From Cerioporus squamosus (Eukaryota > Basidiomycota > Agaricomycetes > Polyporales > Polyporaceae), in contig JABYQS010000140.1 of assembly GCA_022592435.1 (NCBI GenBank), forward strand, positions 1 through 64,000: DNA of 64,000 bases, read 5' to 3'. A model generated the notes under the pieces. That model made no database searches. It was not told the DNA's origin and was given only the letters and a program-made list of their open reading frames with translations. Of this stretch, positions 22,683 to 34,072 are shown one piece after another. Numbering within the stretch: the stretch's first letter is position 1; each line of letters begins with the position of its first letter. A program made the translations under genes and the position numbers.

Positions 22683-23040
22683 AGTCGCTCACCGCTTTCC
22701 GAGGCTTGGTGGTTGCTCTCCAGACCCTGCCACGTACTTAGATACTCTCAAGTCTGTCCCTCGTTCTCGGTGTGATGTCTTCCCGGTAAATATAGTTAGA
22801 AGTCAATAGAAGATTGGTGCTCCTCCGAGTCCTCGTGTGCTTGAAGACAGCGTACATGCGCACAAGCTTGGATGAATCTTCGATGTTTGGACACTTTCGG
22901 CTGTTGCATTGGCTAAGGATGCTCTCCGTCTGCGCGACACCGTCCAGGACTCATCCAAACGGAAGTTGTACACTGCACAGGGAATTTTACGGGACTCTTG
23001 TTTGGGCAGCAACAAAAACTTCGCATTCACCAAGAGAATA
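22683..23040. other. Spacer 3' of the DUF6533 gene
   Basis: About 360 bases without a recognisable gene, between the DUF6533 gene and the tRNA. Confidence 0.4.
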
Positions 23041-23132
23041 TGACCACCGCAGGGGTCGAACCTGCAATCTCCTGATTACACATTCACACGGAACGATCGT
23101 AGTCAGACGCGTTGCCATTACGCCAGGCGGCC
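23041..23132 (-). tRNA. tRNA-Arg (anticodon ACG) with 20-base intron
   Basis: The reverse complement folds as a tRNA. The 5' acceptor GGCCGCC pairs with GGTGGTC, the T arm is GCAGG-TTCGACC-CCTGC, and the anticodon stem CTGA/TCAG closes the loop CTACGAA once a 20-base intron after position 37 is removed. The anticodon is ACG (Arg). The exonic part equals that of the tRNA at 32978; only the introns differ. Confidence 0.92.
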
Positions 23133-23264
23133 CATATAAGCTGTAGTTTGTGCTACACTGACAGCACAGCTGCCCACAATTGCACAGCAGAAGTGCTGGT
23201 ACACTTGCCGCTACTCGCCGGCCTCTAGATCTTGTTTCCATCCCTCTTATCGACCTGGACCGGG

Positions 23265-24738
23265 ATGAGATTTTGCTGGGGACTGTCTCTTCGTATTCCG
23301 CGCAGATGCGTCTGGCCAGTGTCTACTCGAATGGTCTTCTCACATGTTCAAGAGATTCGCCCTCTCGGAGTCTGGACCCGTAACAACCCAAGTAGTCTCC
23401 GTACTCTTCGTCCACTACATACCACTCCTCTCCTCAGATTCCCGACGCCTTTGCACCCGCCACCGCAGAATGAGGAACCACCGAAACAGCCTCCAGTGCG
23501 CGACAACATATACACCCTCCCGAACATCCTCACCGTCTCGCGCATAATCGCCTGCCCCGTCCTCGGTCTGGCCATAGTGAACGACAACTTCTATCTCGCG
23601 ACGGGACTGTTAGTGTACGCTGGACTGACGGACCTGGTCTGCTTCTATTCCCCACTTGCCCCGTGATCTGTGCTTGAGCTTGCTTCCTTGTTCCTGGCCA
23701 GGTCGATGGGTACCTCGCGCGCAGGTTCAACATGCAGTCCGTCGTGGGCACCATCCTCGACCCGGCGGCGGACAAGATCCTCATGACGACCTTGACGGTG
23801 ACGCTTGCGATGAAGGATCTCATCCCAGGTGCGTGTGTCTCAAACTGCGATGCAAGGATTGGTGTTCATACCACAGCAGTCCCCGTTGCGGCCATCATCC
23901 TCGGACGCGATGTGCTCCTCAGCCTCACCGCGTTCTATATCCGTTACACGTCTCTCCCGCCTCCGGTGAGGGTCTTTCCTTCACTCTGCGCATACATCAC
24001 GTGACCATACACGCCAGAAAACGCTCACTCGGTATTGGGACTTCTCCATCCCGTCTGCTGAGGTGCGACCTACAATGATCAGCAAGGTGAGCTGCGAATG
24101 GTCTGACTCTGTGTGCCTACAAGCCCGAGGCAGACTGCGGCGTGTCTTCAGACAGAGGCGACGGCCTCAACGCTCCTCGGGTCATCCCTTATCCAAACCT
24201 GACCCGGAAATCGAGGAGACGTCGTGATGCCGTGTTTGACGCTGCCTCCTCGACCTCCAACATGACGGAATGCGTGCCTTCCTCCGATGCTGGACCTGCC
24301 GCGTTGCGGCAGGCTCATGGCTCTGTCAGGAGTCATTCGGCCGCTAGTGCCTGTCAATTCGTCGATGCGTCGACACGATCACGAACGTGACTCATGTGTG
24401 TATATGCGCATCAAATCCACTGACTTCTGGACGAGCACAGGTCAACACAGCGCTCCAGCTCCTGCTCATGGGCACCGCGACGGTCAGCCCCATCCTCCCA
24501 GTCGACATAAGCGTCCCGCTGGAAGCGCTACAGTGCGTGTCGCTCGCTCGTCCCGTACCGTCTCACGACTGACACCTGGAACAGATGGATCGTTGCGGGT
24601 ACCACCATCTGGAGCGGCGCGTCGTACCTGTTCGCACGAGACGGCTTCCGCATCGTGTCTTCTGCATCCAAGGGCCGCCCTCCAGCTCCTCCCTCCCCTC
24701 CTAACCCTCCCTCGCCTCCTCCGCCGCCACGCGCATAG
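23265..24738 (+). CDS. CRD1: Cardiolipin synthase, CDP-alcohol phosphatidyltransferase type
   Basis: Start ATG at 23265 gives an Arg-rich leader (MRFCWGLSLRIPRRCVW..) suited to mitochondrial import. The catalytic exon set begins with IYTLPNILTVSRIIACPVLG. The CDP-alcohol phosphatidyltransferase motif is split by introns but complete: DGYLARRF..GTILDPAADK keeps the D-G-(x2)-A-R...G-(x3)-D-(x3)-D pattern. Further exons encode VAAIILGRDVLLSLTAFYIR and VNTALQLLLMGTATVSPILP. The C-terminus is Ala/Pro-rich and stops at 24736-24738. Known: the enzyme joins CDP-diacylglycerol and phosphatidylglycerol to make cardiolipin in the inner mitochondrial membrane. One intron (about 24085-24440) is near 355 bases, long for this genome. 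The ATG in another frame at 23344 is not the start, because it does not lead into the catalytic frame. Confidence 0.9.
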
Positions 24739-24981
24739 AGTCAGACTCGAGCACTCGCATTCGGACATATCGATCGTATTCACGAGACTATGGCCATACT
24801 GGCATGGTCGTAATGTAATCACCAGATTGAAATCTCTAACACAGATGGAACATACGGATACAAGAGACACGTCATTCGCGGTCGGGAACATATACAATGT
24901 GGAACGCAAGCGCAGAAAGAATAACAATACAACATCCATACTCAACGTCAACGCCCAGCGTGCAACAAACATCCTGGCTCC

Positions 24982-27900
24982 CTACGTCTTCGCCGCAGCC
25001 CGAGCAGAAGGAGGCTTCGAAGGTCCTGCGGTCGCGCTGCTGGGTGCGACCCGGCGTTTTCGGACTTCTTGCAGGGCGGCTTCGATGGCTGGCTTCGCGG
25101 CGCGCTGTTGTTTCCACTGTTCGCTCGCACGTCTGCGCAGTGGTGTTAGATGCAAGAAGCAGACGACGCAAGCTAGCAACGCACCTCGCACGGTGGAGAA
25201 ACAAGACTCCGTATGCAACAGTCCGCAGCGTACGCTTCTTCCCTCTCGCCGGTGCAGGTGAAGGAAATCCGATGCGCGCAACCGCTGCAAGAATCTTCTC
25301 CTCGCTGCAAAGCAGTCAGCAACGATGCCACTTAGTAATCGACTGGTGCTACCACTCACTTCCGCTCTAGACGTGCCATCAAGACGAGCAGGTACTGCTT
25401 CTGGTACCCGAGGTCGCAGCGGAAGGTCGACTCGCGTGTGAACTTCGCCTTCAAGTACCGGATCTGCACCATGAGGCCCTTGCACTCCAAGTTGTGCTGC
25501 TGCTTGAGCGCAACGAGCTGCTGGCCGTCCCTGCAATCATGTCAGCATGGCTCATCACAACAGAAACACAACGGGAGCACTCACGCAGCGCACACATGCC
25601 CCTTCCACGCCTCCTTCGCCTCCCTCGCCTTCTCCTTCTGCCCGTCAAGCTCCTCCTTGAGTATGCGGATCTGCGCCTGCGCCTGCTTCTGCGCCCGCTC
25701 GGCCTTCGTCCGCTCTTCCCGCCGCTCGTCCTCCATCCGGTCCTTCTGCGCGCGAAGCGCCTTCAAGTCACGCCCAAAGGCCTCGGCGTCGCGGCGGACA
25801 CGGCGGAGATCGGCCTCCAGAGCGGCGACGGTGCGAGCGACGTCGCCCTTCTCCGAGGCCATGCGCGCCTTCTCGGCCTCAACGCGCTCGAGCTCGGAGG
25901 CTTGGTCGGAGAGGGCCTTCCGGAGGTCTTCGATCTCGAGGATCCGCAAGTCGAGCTCGTGGCGGCGGTTGTCGTGTGAAGTGTTCGAGACTGCGAACTC
26001 GCTCTTGAGGCGATTGACCTCCTACGGGAGCTCATCAGCAAGTTACATCAATCATTGTGAATGCAAAGAAGGACGCACCTCTGCGGCTTTGGCGTAACGG
26101 CGTTGGAGTTCCTTGTGGTCAGCAGCAAGCAAAGTGCGCTCTTGACGGAGCTGCTCGATGCTCTCCAGATTCTCTGTGACCTTGGCCTCAAGCAGCCGGG
26201 CCTTCTGCTCTGCGTTGGCGTTGCTGCGCAACTCCCGCTCAAGCTCATGGTTCTCCTGCTTGAACTGCTGGAGCTGCTGCCTGATGTCGGCCATGTCCTA
26301 CATCAATCCGGTCAGCAAGCCTGAGCGTGCTGTCAACAACATATGCATATACGCACGGATTCTGTACGACGCAGATCTAGGTTGACGGCGTCCTTCTCGC
26401 GCTGAGCTTTGCTTTGCTCTGTCGTGAGCGCACGGAGACGGCTGCGTTCGGCCTTCAGTTCAGCTTCAAGCTCCTCCATCGTGCGCTTGGCTCTGGCCAG
26501 TTCCTGCGCAACCTATCAGCCAACATCCAGGCAAGGAAAACAGATACTCACTTCTTCTATACCGGCACGCGCTCTCTCACCCGCACGTTCAGCACTGGCA
26601 TACTTCCGAAGCTCGTCCTTGACGTCGCGAACCTCGGCGTTCAGCCTGGTGGCAGCATCCTGAAGAACAGCATTCTCGCCGAGAAGTTTCCGCCGCTCGT
26701 CTTCCCATACCCGCTTCATGGAGTCCAGCTGAGCATTCACTTCTTTGAGCTCAGAACGCAGTGCCTCGCTGGTTCGAGTTGGCGGTGTCGGAGGCTCTGC
26801 TGGAAGGCTCATCATGGACGCCCCGAGAACCGAACTGCACGCGGGGGTCATTGGCTGATAACGATGGGTCTCGCTCGATCGGAACTCACCTCTCGTCTCC
26901 ATCACCAGTATTGTCGAGTCCGCGCATGTCAATCTTGGTCCGACACTTGGTGCACCGGAGGCGTTGCAGGCGACGGATACGACGCTCTTCCCTCCGCGAC
27001 ATCCGAGCGAGCTCGTCTTCAAGGCTCACAATCTCGTTACGAGCGTCCTCGAGCTGCTTCGTGAGGTCTACGACACCGAAGCCAGCGTCCTCGAGACGGT
27101 CAAGCTTGTCGTCGATGCTCGCGTTCGCACGGTCAAGTTCGTGCTGCAACCTGGCGAGCTCTACCACCAAGGGAGCGACGGAAGGATCGTGTATGCTGTT
27201 CTGCAACCAGGAGAGCTGTGCAGGACGATCAGCGTAATTCTCGCTGCCTTAAGGGAAGCACTCACATCTCTGAGAGGACCACCAGGTGTCTTAGGACTCT
27301 TGATGGACAAGTTGAGGAGCTGTCGATGCAATGGCGACATGCCGCTCCCGTTCCCAGCTTTGCCGGGGGTAGCGAAGATGCCACTCTGGTTTCTCATCGA
27401 CTTCAGTCTTTCCATCAGGTCCTCCTTCTCCTTCTCAAGTAGCTCGATCCTGGCGTCCTTGGCTCTCTCGATCGCTTTGCGAGCAGGGGATTGGGCAAGT
27501 ACTGTCCTGAGACGGGCGATTTCCCTGTTGGCGTCGTCGAGCTCCGACTCCAAAGCTTCCACCTCCGCCTGCAAGTCGCGCGCAAGAACGCTCTGTGAAG
27601 GACCAGCTTGGAGCGTGGACCGTTCCTGTAGCCTTTCGGCAGCGCGTTCCATCGAGGCGACAGTGGACTTGAGTGTGGCCACTTCCTGCTCGTCCTCGAG
27701 CATCTTCTTCTCCGCTGCCTCCAAGGCATCCTCCATCTGTCGTGCCAGTTCAGACGCCTTGTCCGCATCGTCCGCCAGGTGATCGTTCTCCTGCCTCTCC
27801 TCCTCAAGCTCGGCCTCAAGTCGGTTGATAGTCTCCTGGGCAGCAGCAAGCTGTCGCTCGAGGTCTTTGATGTGCGTTTCGTCCGCTGCAGCGTCGCCCT

Positions 27901-30613
27901 CGTTCTGAGCAACCGCCTCCTCCGCTTGACGAAGCTGAGCGCGCGTCTTGCGAACCTCCTCCTCGAGCTCATCGACGCAGTGCACGGTCTCGGTCAACTC
28001 CTCCATCTTGCTGCGCAATTCTTCCTCCAAGGCAACCGTGCGTTTCCGCTCAGCAGCGAGACTGCTCTCCGCCTCATCGAGTCGCTCGTGCGTGTGCATG
28101 AGCTCGCTTTCGAGCTCCTTGATTTCGCGTTGAGCGTTCTGCAGCTCGCCCTCGGTCTTGGTGAGCCGCTCGTTGGCTTCGTTGAGCTCTGCACCGAGCT
28201 CGCGACCGCTCTCGAGAGCACCCTCTGCCTTCTTGATTCGCTCGGCGAGGACATCCTTCTCCACCAAAACGACGGCCAGTCGGCGTTCCGCATCCTTGAT
28301 GCCCTCCGCCTTCTCAGCCTCCGCCCGCTTCGCAGCGTCTTCAGCCTCGACGAGCCGCCTCTCCAGGTCGGTGACGATGCCTTCCACCCCCTTCTCGACC
28401 TCGGTCATACGCTCACGCCAGCGTTCCTTGTCTCGCGCGCGTTCTGCCCGCTCGGCCTCCAGAGCTTCCTCAGCCTTGGTCTTGTCCGAGGCGCACGTAT
28501 CCAGCTCCTCCTTCAATTCCTCTACCATCTCCTCCAGCGCCGCCTTCTCCTCCAACCACGCCTCGGCAAGGTCTTCGGCAACGTCACCCAGTCCCAGTGG
28601 CGGACCAGCGCTGACTCTCCGTCCACCTCCGCTCACACGCCTGCTATGGGACGACGATGCGCGATCCGAGTCCGAGGCAGGCGTCCCCGAAGACACCTGC
28701 GCAGGCGACCCACCCGCCTCGCTGCCGTACTTCTCCTGCATCGCGCGCAGCTGGCCGACGAGCATCTCGTTCTCCTCCTGCAAGCGCCGGTTCAGCCCAT
28801 GGAGATACGAATTGAGCTTGCCAGCGTTGAAACGACCTACACCGTGCCCGCGCTCGCCGAGACCCATGACCGGGTCGAAGGACGCGTTCGCGCGCGCGTG
28901 GGTCGTGAGGTCGTGCGACGAGGCGGTCGAAACGAACGACGCGCGGTCCATCGCGTGGTCGTATGGCGACTCCGATCCCGAGTCAGACGCGCCGTTGTGA
29001 GTCTGCGCGAGGGGGTGTGAGAGACGTGGACGCGGCGCGGGTCGCGGAGTGACCCCGGCCAAGGCCTTGCGCAGGTTGATCCCAGGGGTCGGTGCAGGGG
29101 TCATCTCCACCGCCGCTTCCGATTCGTCGGCGACGTTGCGATGATGTGGAGTTGGCTGCCTGAGCCGCGGGCGGGCGGTCGAATTGATCACGGACAAGAG
29201 GAAGGAGCGCTTGTGAGTATGGGGAGTGGCGGGGTCCTCGTCATGAGCCTGCTCTTCGTCTGTCTCGGATGCCTCAAGGCGAGCCCTGGGGGTCTCCTCC
29301 GTGTCAGTCTCGAAGCGGACAGTCTGTTGCTGGGGAGTTGTCGTCGGAAATTGAGGGGTAGTAGAAGGCATAGCTACACCAAAGCGAGCTCGCGGACGGG
29401 GCTGGAATGCCGGAGTAGGAGTGAACATAGCTGATGCAGGTGACGAAAATGCAACGGACAACGGAGTCGGAGAACGCATCCTGCGCGAACCGTTCTGACC
29501 CCCGCTGTCGTTCAGCGATTGCGCCTCCTCAGAAGAAAAGGTCGGCTCCCGGGATGACTGCCCATCTGACCTGCTGGCACGACTGCGCTCTAGCTGGCTC
29601 TGTTCGAGTTCTTTCTCGGCGGCCACTTCGGGCAGGAGCTCCGTGTCGTCTGCGTCGCCAGGAAGTTCCGGGCTTGGTAACTCCGAGCTTAGGTTCATTT
29701 GAGTAAGATCGCGCTCTTCAACATGCGCTGGAATCGCAGGAGAAGCCGTTGCAGACCTAGGGAGAGGGACCGTCAATGCAGCAAGTGGAGGGTCGGAGTC
29801 CCCGCGTTGATAACGGAACGAGCGCGTGCTCTGGGGTGTAGAGTTGGACACGGAGGACGAAGGGGAAGAGAGCGTGCGGGTAAGAGATGGTGTTCTGGTC
29901 CTGGACAGCGGCCGCCTGAATGAAACGTTCCGCATCTTGTCAAAAGGCGAAGGCTGTTGTCGCGTCAGGTCCCATGCAAGTAGTCAACGAGATGCTGCAG
30001 GGCGCACCTTGGGTTCCGACCTCAAACTCATGGAATAGTCATAATCCGACGGCTTGCGAGGCGTCTGCCTGTTGTCCAAGTCCGGGGAGTTGGAGCGGCT
30101 CAAGGATTGCAGAGCGTCAGACAGATCAAAGTCCGCGTCCAGATTGTCGTCAAGTGGGGGAGGAAGGTATGCCTCTGGGACGGAACTCTCGCTGTCCTGA
30201 TCGCTGCTCCGAATTTCAATCTCCCCGCTCTCATCTCGACGAATGGGCAAGCTAGGAATAGAGCTGATGTCGAAACTGTCTTCTTCCCTTTGCCGGCTGG
30301 CTGAGGCAAACCCTTTCGAGACGGAAAGAGACGACTTGGATGAACGGGAGGCAAGGGATTGCGCGAAGCGAGCGGTACTAGAGGTGCTGGAAGGAGCGCG
30401 TACCGTCGACGCAACATGTGACAATACGTGGGGGGTGGAGTGTACTGGCGACGCCATCTCCATGCTTTCATCACTGGACTCTTGCGTGCTTTCATCATGG
30501 GGAGCAGCGGAATCATCGAATCCCGGGAGAGAGGGGAGAGATGGCATGTCTCGGTCTTGGTCTGCTTGGATACGACGCCATACTCGTGAGGGCGTTTCAA
30601 GATATGCAGCCAT
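24982..30613 (-). CDS. Large coiled-coil spindle pole body protein with PACT domain (Pcp1/Spc110 type)
   Basis: A very long spliced minus-strand gene: ATG at 30613 (MAAYLETPSRVW), stop at 24982. The N-terminal third is Ser/Pro-rich and low-complexity. From about 28850 downward the protein is almost continuous heptad coiled coil in one large exon (about 29935-27250), followed by several shorter coiled-coil exons. Near the end (25530-25360) the sequence LMVQIRYLKAKFTRESTFRC, then DLGYQKQYLLVLMARLER, matches the PACT domain that anchors pericentrin-family proteins. The last exon, after a short intron near 25195-25145, encodes RRASEQWKQQRAAKPAIEAA and a basic tail. Known: Pcp1/Spc110 link the spindle pole body to gamma-tubulin complexes and bind calmodulin. 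No frame defect in over 5 kb. The large antisense frames opposite it are shadows. Confidence 0.85.
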
Positions 30614-31384
30614 CTCGTACAGTAGTGGACGGTAGAATCTGTGGAGGCTCAATCAATGGTTCTGCGAGGGCCGTCGCCATCACTGTGACATGTACGCTGG
30701 GGCCCAGAGTGCCCACTCACCGTGACCCCTGTATAGATACCTCCTCCTATATCCCCAACTCGGAATGTGAGCGCGAACGACAAGAGAGAAGAGTGTCCTT
30801 GGTGGTTTGTGGCAAGAGGCGTTTGGGCGTGCCCGACTCGGACAAGCGGGCGTCTGACACGGTTTCAACTGTACCACGTGACCGTCGTGTCTTATCGGGC
30901 GCCTGACAACGTTACGTTTGACTTTCGCCGAGTCCTCTCCAATCCTCTCGGACTCTCCAAGTCCACCATACTCATGTGACGAAAGTTCAAAGCTACTCAT
31001 CATAATGACCCAGGAGGCTCTGGTGATCACCGAGGACTTTGTCTGTGTCTCCTCGCCAACCGCGAAGGACGGCTTTCCGCGGGACCATAAGTACAGCAAA
31101 CTGCAAGTGTTGAGAGCTCCTGGAGCTTACGTCTTTGGGGTGCTGCGGTGGGCCGGGGCTGTATTCGATGTCTTCGTTCGACTCAGCTGACTGCCTCGCC
31201 GGTTACATAGAAGGCAAGGATCCTACTTTGCCTAAGTGAATAAGACTACCGCAGCACGAGAACGACTACTTGAAGTTACACTAGAGTTTAGAGGGCTTCA
31301 GCACGATTCTCGTGCATCCGACTCCCCGTCTTGCACCAACAGTGAGTCTCCTAGTTCTATTGTCCGAGGTAACTTACTCATTAG
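30614..31384. other. Spacer upstream of the PACT-domain gene
   Basis: About 770 bases with no recognised gene. It must contain the promoter of the PACT-domain gene on the minus side. Short open frames here have no family resemblance. Confidence 0.4.
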
Positions 31385-32445
31385 AGTCGCTCAGTGACGG
31401 AGACAATTAACCGCACCGCTATCTCACCTTTCAACAGGCCTTCAGAAGATGTGATCCTCCAATCCTCGGACGGTTTAGAGCTCTATGTCAATCGATGGGT
31501 CTTGCGAGACGCATCTACCGTCTTCGCAGACATGTTCGACGTCCCCCAACCCTCTGTGGCCATCGGTCAGTCGAGCGAAGCCATTGATGGTGCGCATGCT
31601 ATCTCCGACACCAAACTTCCTCCCCCGGCCCCCACACCGCCTCTCATCCCAGTCTCAGAGGATGGGGAAACACTCGAGCAGCTCCTGAAGCTTTGCTACC
31701 CACTCGCCGTCCCTCCCTTGTTTCCCACCTTCGCTAGCGTCAAACCCGTGCTTGTCGCAGCCAACAAATACCACATCGACCACGTCCTTGACCTGCTCCG
31801 TCCACGTCTGCAGCACTTCAGCGCAACGCAGCCTGTACACGTGTATGCCTTCGCAGCCAGATACGGCATGCTCATGCTCATGAAGGACGCGGCACGAGAC
31901 TTCCTCATGCTACCAAACATGTGGTGCTACGCCGGCGAGCTGGACGGCATCACCGGTACGGAGTATCATCGACTCCTGATGTACCGTAACCGCTGTTCCG
32001 CCGCGCTGCAAGAACTCATCGCTACCCCTCTACGCACCTACTTCGTCGAGCCCGATTCATGGTTTGGCTCACCTGCACCAGTTGTCGCGAACATCGATGC
32101 GGTGACCGCCCATGCACCCGGAATGCCAAGAGGCAGCGTGGTTCCGAGCATATTGGGATAAACTCGGGACCCTCCTCCACGCTACGCCCTCTCCAGAGGC
32201 TGTACACGATCCGAAGTTGACTGAGGAGATGTTGAAGAAAGCTATCTCCTGTAGCACCTGCAAGGACAAGGTGTTCAGACACCTGCGCCGCTTCTCCGAG
32301 CTCTTCATCGCAGACGTCGAGAAGCGCGTGCTGAAGGTGCGTGTTCCTAACTACACGGGTAGTGTCAGAGGTCCCTGTGCATGCCCACAATGATATGTTG
32401 ACGTAACGAACTTGCTCGTAGGTCACTCTCGATGATGCGCTTTGA
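31385..32445 (+). pseudogene. Single-BTB gene 4, frameshifted
   Basis: After an intron acceptor ending at 31384 (CATTAG) an open frame encodes a BTB (PFNRPSEDVILQSSDGLELY, FADMFDVPQPS, LLKLCYPLAVPPLFPTF) and the helical module (VHVYAFAARYGM.., YHRLLMYRNRC). Near 32065 homology moves frame into a cysteine-rich stretch (LTCTSCREHRCGDRPC), and near 32105 again into ECQEAAWFRAYWDKLGTLLH and CSTCKDKVFRHLRRFSELF. Both shifts fit single-base losses. An intron precedes a last exon encoding VTLDDAL. I found no ATG for a first exon upstream; the first in-frame Met is internal (31531). Closest relative in the window is gene 5 at 48006. Loss of function is likely. Confidence 0.78.
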
Positions 32446-32977
32446 TGGTTGGATTACGGTTCTCCTTCTGGAGTTGCGCACGATCATGCGGCGCGATCCC
32501 GGGCGTATCGAGGCAGAAAGTGCGGAAGAGAGGGAATGGGTGTCTGTCACTGCATGATACGATGACCAGTATGTTGTTTGATACGATGAGTGGTCCAATC
32601 AACCAGCGTGAAGCTGCACGGCAGTCTGTCATGACAGCAGAGCTCACAACGACTGCTTGAATCAGAAACGTACGGTGACATTTCAGTGCGACGTGCGTGC
32701 TAGACGGTGTGTTGGGGACCACTGGCAGAAGCACTCATGCTCACTACTTAGATCTGCACAATCCAAATGGACGGTAGGGTAGGCTTCTTACATGCCTTGG
32801 AATTTCTGCAGTGTATCGTCCGTACGCGTCACTATGCATGTCCGCCATACTGGCCGAACAAGATCATCATATGCATGGCAGCCAACAGGCGACCCGGCGG
32901 GCCGGCTGAGGCGGACATGCACTCAGACCTCCGTAAATACCATGTGCACATCATAAGCCTGTAAAGACTAACAGTAT
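32446..32977. other. Spacer between BTB gene 4 and tRNA-Arg
   Basis: No gene, RNA or repeat recognised in this stretch of about 530 bases. Confidence 0.4.
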
Positions 32978-33069
32978 GGCCGCCTGGCGTAATGGCAACG
33001 CGTCTGACTACGATCGTCCCTTGGGTACGAGTAATCAGGAGATTGCAGGTTCGACCCCTGCGGTGGTCA
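32978..33069 (+). tRNA. tRNA-Arg (anticodon ACG) with 20-base intron
   Basis: Acceptor GGCCGCC/GGTGGTC, discriminator A, T arm GCAGG-TTCGACC-CCTGC, and anticodon stem CTGA/TCAG around CTACGA..A with a 20-base intron after position 37. The exonic sequence is the same as the tRNA at 23041-23132 (minus). The intron differs at several positions but keeps its length and its ends. Confidence 0.92.
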
Positions 33070-33089
33070 TTTTTGTCACATACTCCTGG

Positions 33090-33630
33090 TGCAGCACTGG
33101 ACTGAGACGGCGAGCTGTCTTCGTCTGAGACCCTCCTGCAGTGCCTTGATCTTTGTCTTTTGTTTGCGTTACTACATAGTGGTGGGTGTGAGCAGGAGAG
33201 ACCATCTATATGTACGCGAGTTTGCACCTTGTCCTTGAGTACCTGCAGTTGGGAGTGTAGTGTCCTCACTTCCTCATTCTTCTGCACCAGTTCTGCCTTG
33301 TGCGTGTCTGCTTGGCGGACCATGTCTTCTTGTAGCTGGCTTAGGCGATGACTAGCCTCCTTGAGCTTTGGGAGCACTTGCTCGGAAGCCTGAAGAGCCT
33401 CGCACGCGGTCTGATTAGCCACTGCAATCTCGGCCTTAGCATCCTCCAGCTGACGTTGTAAGGACGCTATCTTTGCATGCTGCTTCTCGATCATGCTGAA
33501 GAGCGGCAGCATCTCCTGCTAGCGCGCAGCAACGGCGGTGAGGAGACCCTTTGCATGGGAGGCTTGGGGAGATGGAGTTACGCTTCCGTTGCGCACGGAC
33601 AGAGAATCACGTTCAGTGCAACGAGCCCAT
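33090..33630 (-). pseudogene. RING-coiled-coil family relic (middle part), nonsense codon
   Basis: The minus strand encodes PKGLLTAVAAR, a TAG (plus 33519-33521), then QEMLPLFSMIEKQHAKIASL and a coiled coil (SEQVLPKLKEASHRLSQLQE, DTHKAELVQKNEEVRTLHSQ). This aligns with PKGLLAAVAARWRGMLPLFN.. and the coil of the intact gene at 34947. TAG replaces the tryptophan codon. The N-terminal RING exons are missing upstream. An intron-like gap and IKALQEGLRRRQ match the third exon of the intact gene. The relic lies inverted relative to that gene. Confidence 0.75.
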
Positions 33631-33734
33631 GGACGCAGGCAATATTAAATACTCAAGAGCTGCAAGTGCTGTCTCAAGGACCACCCGCGATAGATGTTGG
33701 TCTGCCTCTTCCTCGAATCGGCATATAGCTTAGT

Positions 33735-34072
33735 TCTCTGCAGTTCTTCGACTATGAAGACTTCTGCCCCGTGCGCGAGCCCGAGATCTCCCATACTCCG
33801 TCAGGCAAACGCAAATGGTCGGTATACAACAAGTAGACGAGGAAGAAACTGCCCCACCCGACGTGTACATGGACGATCCCCTCCCGACCTCTCCATGGCG
33901 TGCCCCACAGGGGGCATACTTCGAGTCGGAATGGAACCTCGTCATGACGCAAAATCAGCGGTCAGGATCGAGCATAAAGCGCTCCGCGCCGGCGACACAC
34001 TTCCCGCTCGACGTCGACAGGAATGGAAGGCCGAACAAGCCTGTGCAGTTGGGGTCCCGGAGGTCAATGTAG
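33735..34072 (+). pseudogene. RING-coiled-coil family relic (C-terminal part), plus strand
   Basis: Plus-strand reading gives FFDYEDFCPVREPEISHTPS and GKRK, a frame change near 33810, then VDEEETAPPDVYMDDPLPTS and FPLDVDRNGRPNKPVQLGSR before a stop at 34070-34072. The order matches the C-terminus of the intact gene (YFQALEHTRHTPRKRKRSED .. FGLQLDAKGKPLAPVQTGSR). It sits about 100 bases from the inverted middle part at 33090-33630. The two may be halves of one gene separated by an inversion, or two independent relics. Confidence 0.65.

Noticed and set aside
24287..25261. 324-codon plus-strand frame across the end of cardiolipin synthase and the end of the PACT gene
   Set aside because: It covers exons of two other genes in wrong frames and shows no domain of its own.
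27779..29020. 413-codon plus-strand open frame opposite the PACT-domain gene
   Set aside because: It lies wholly antisense to a conserved-type coiled-coil exon, is Leu/Arg-rich as expected for the complement of Glu/Lys/Ala codons, and has no family resemblance.
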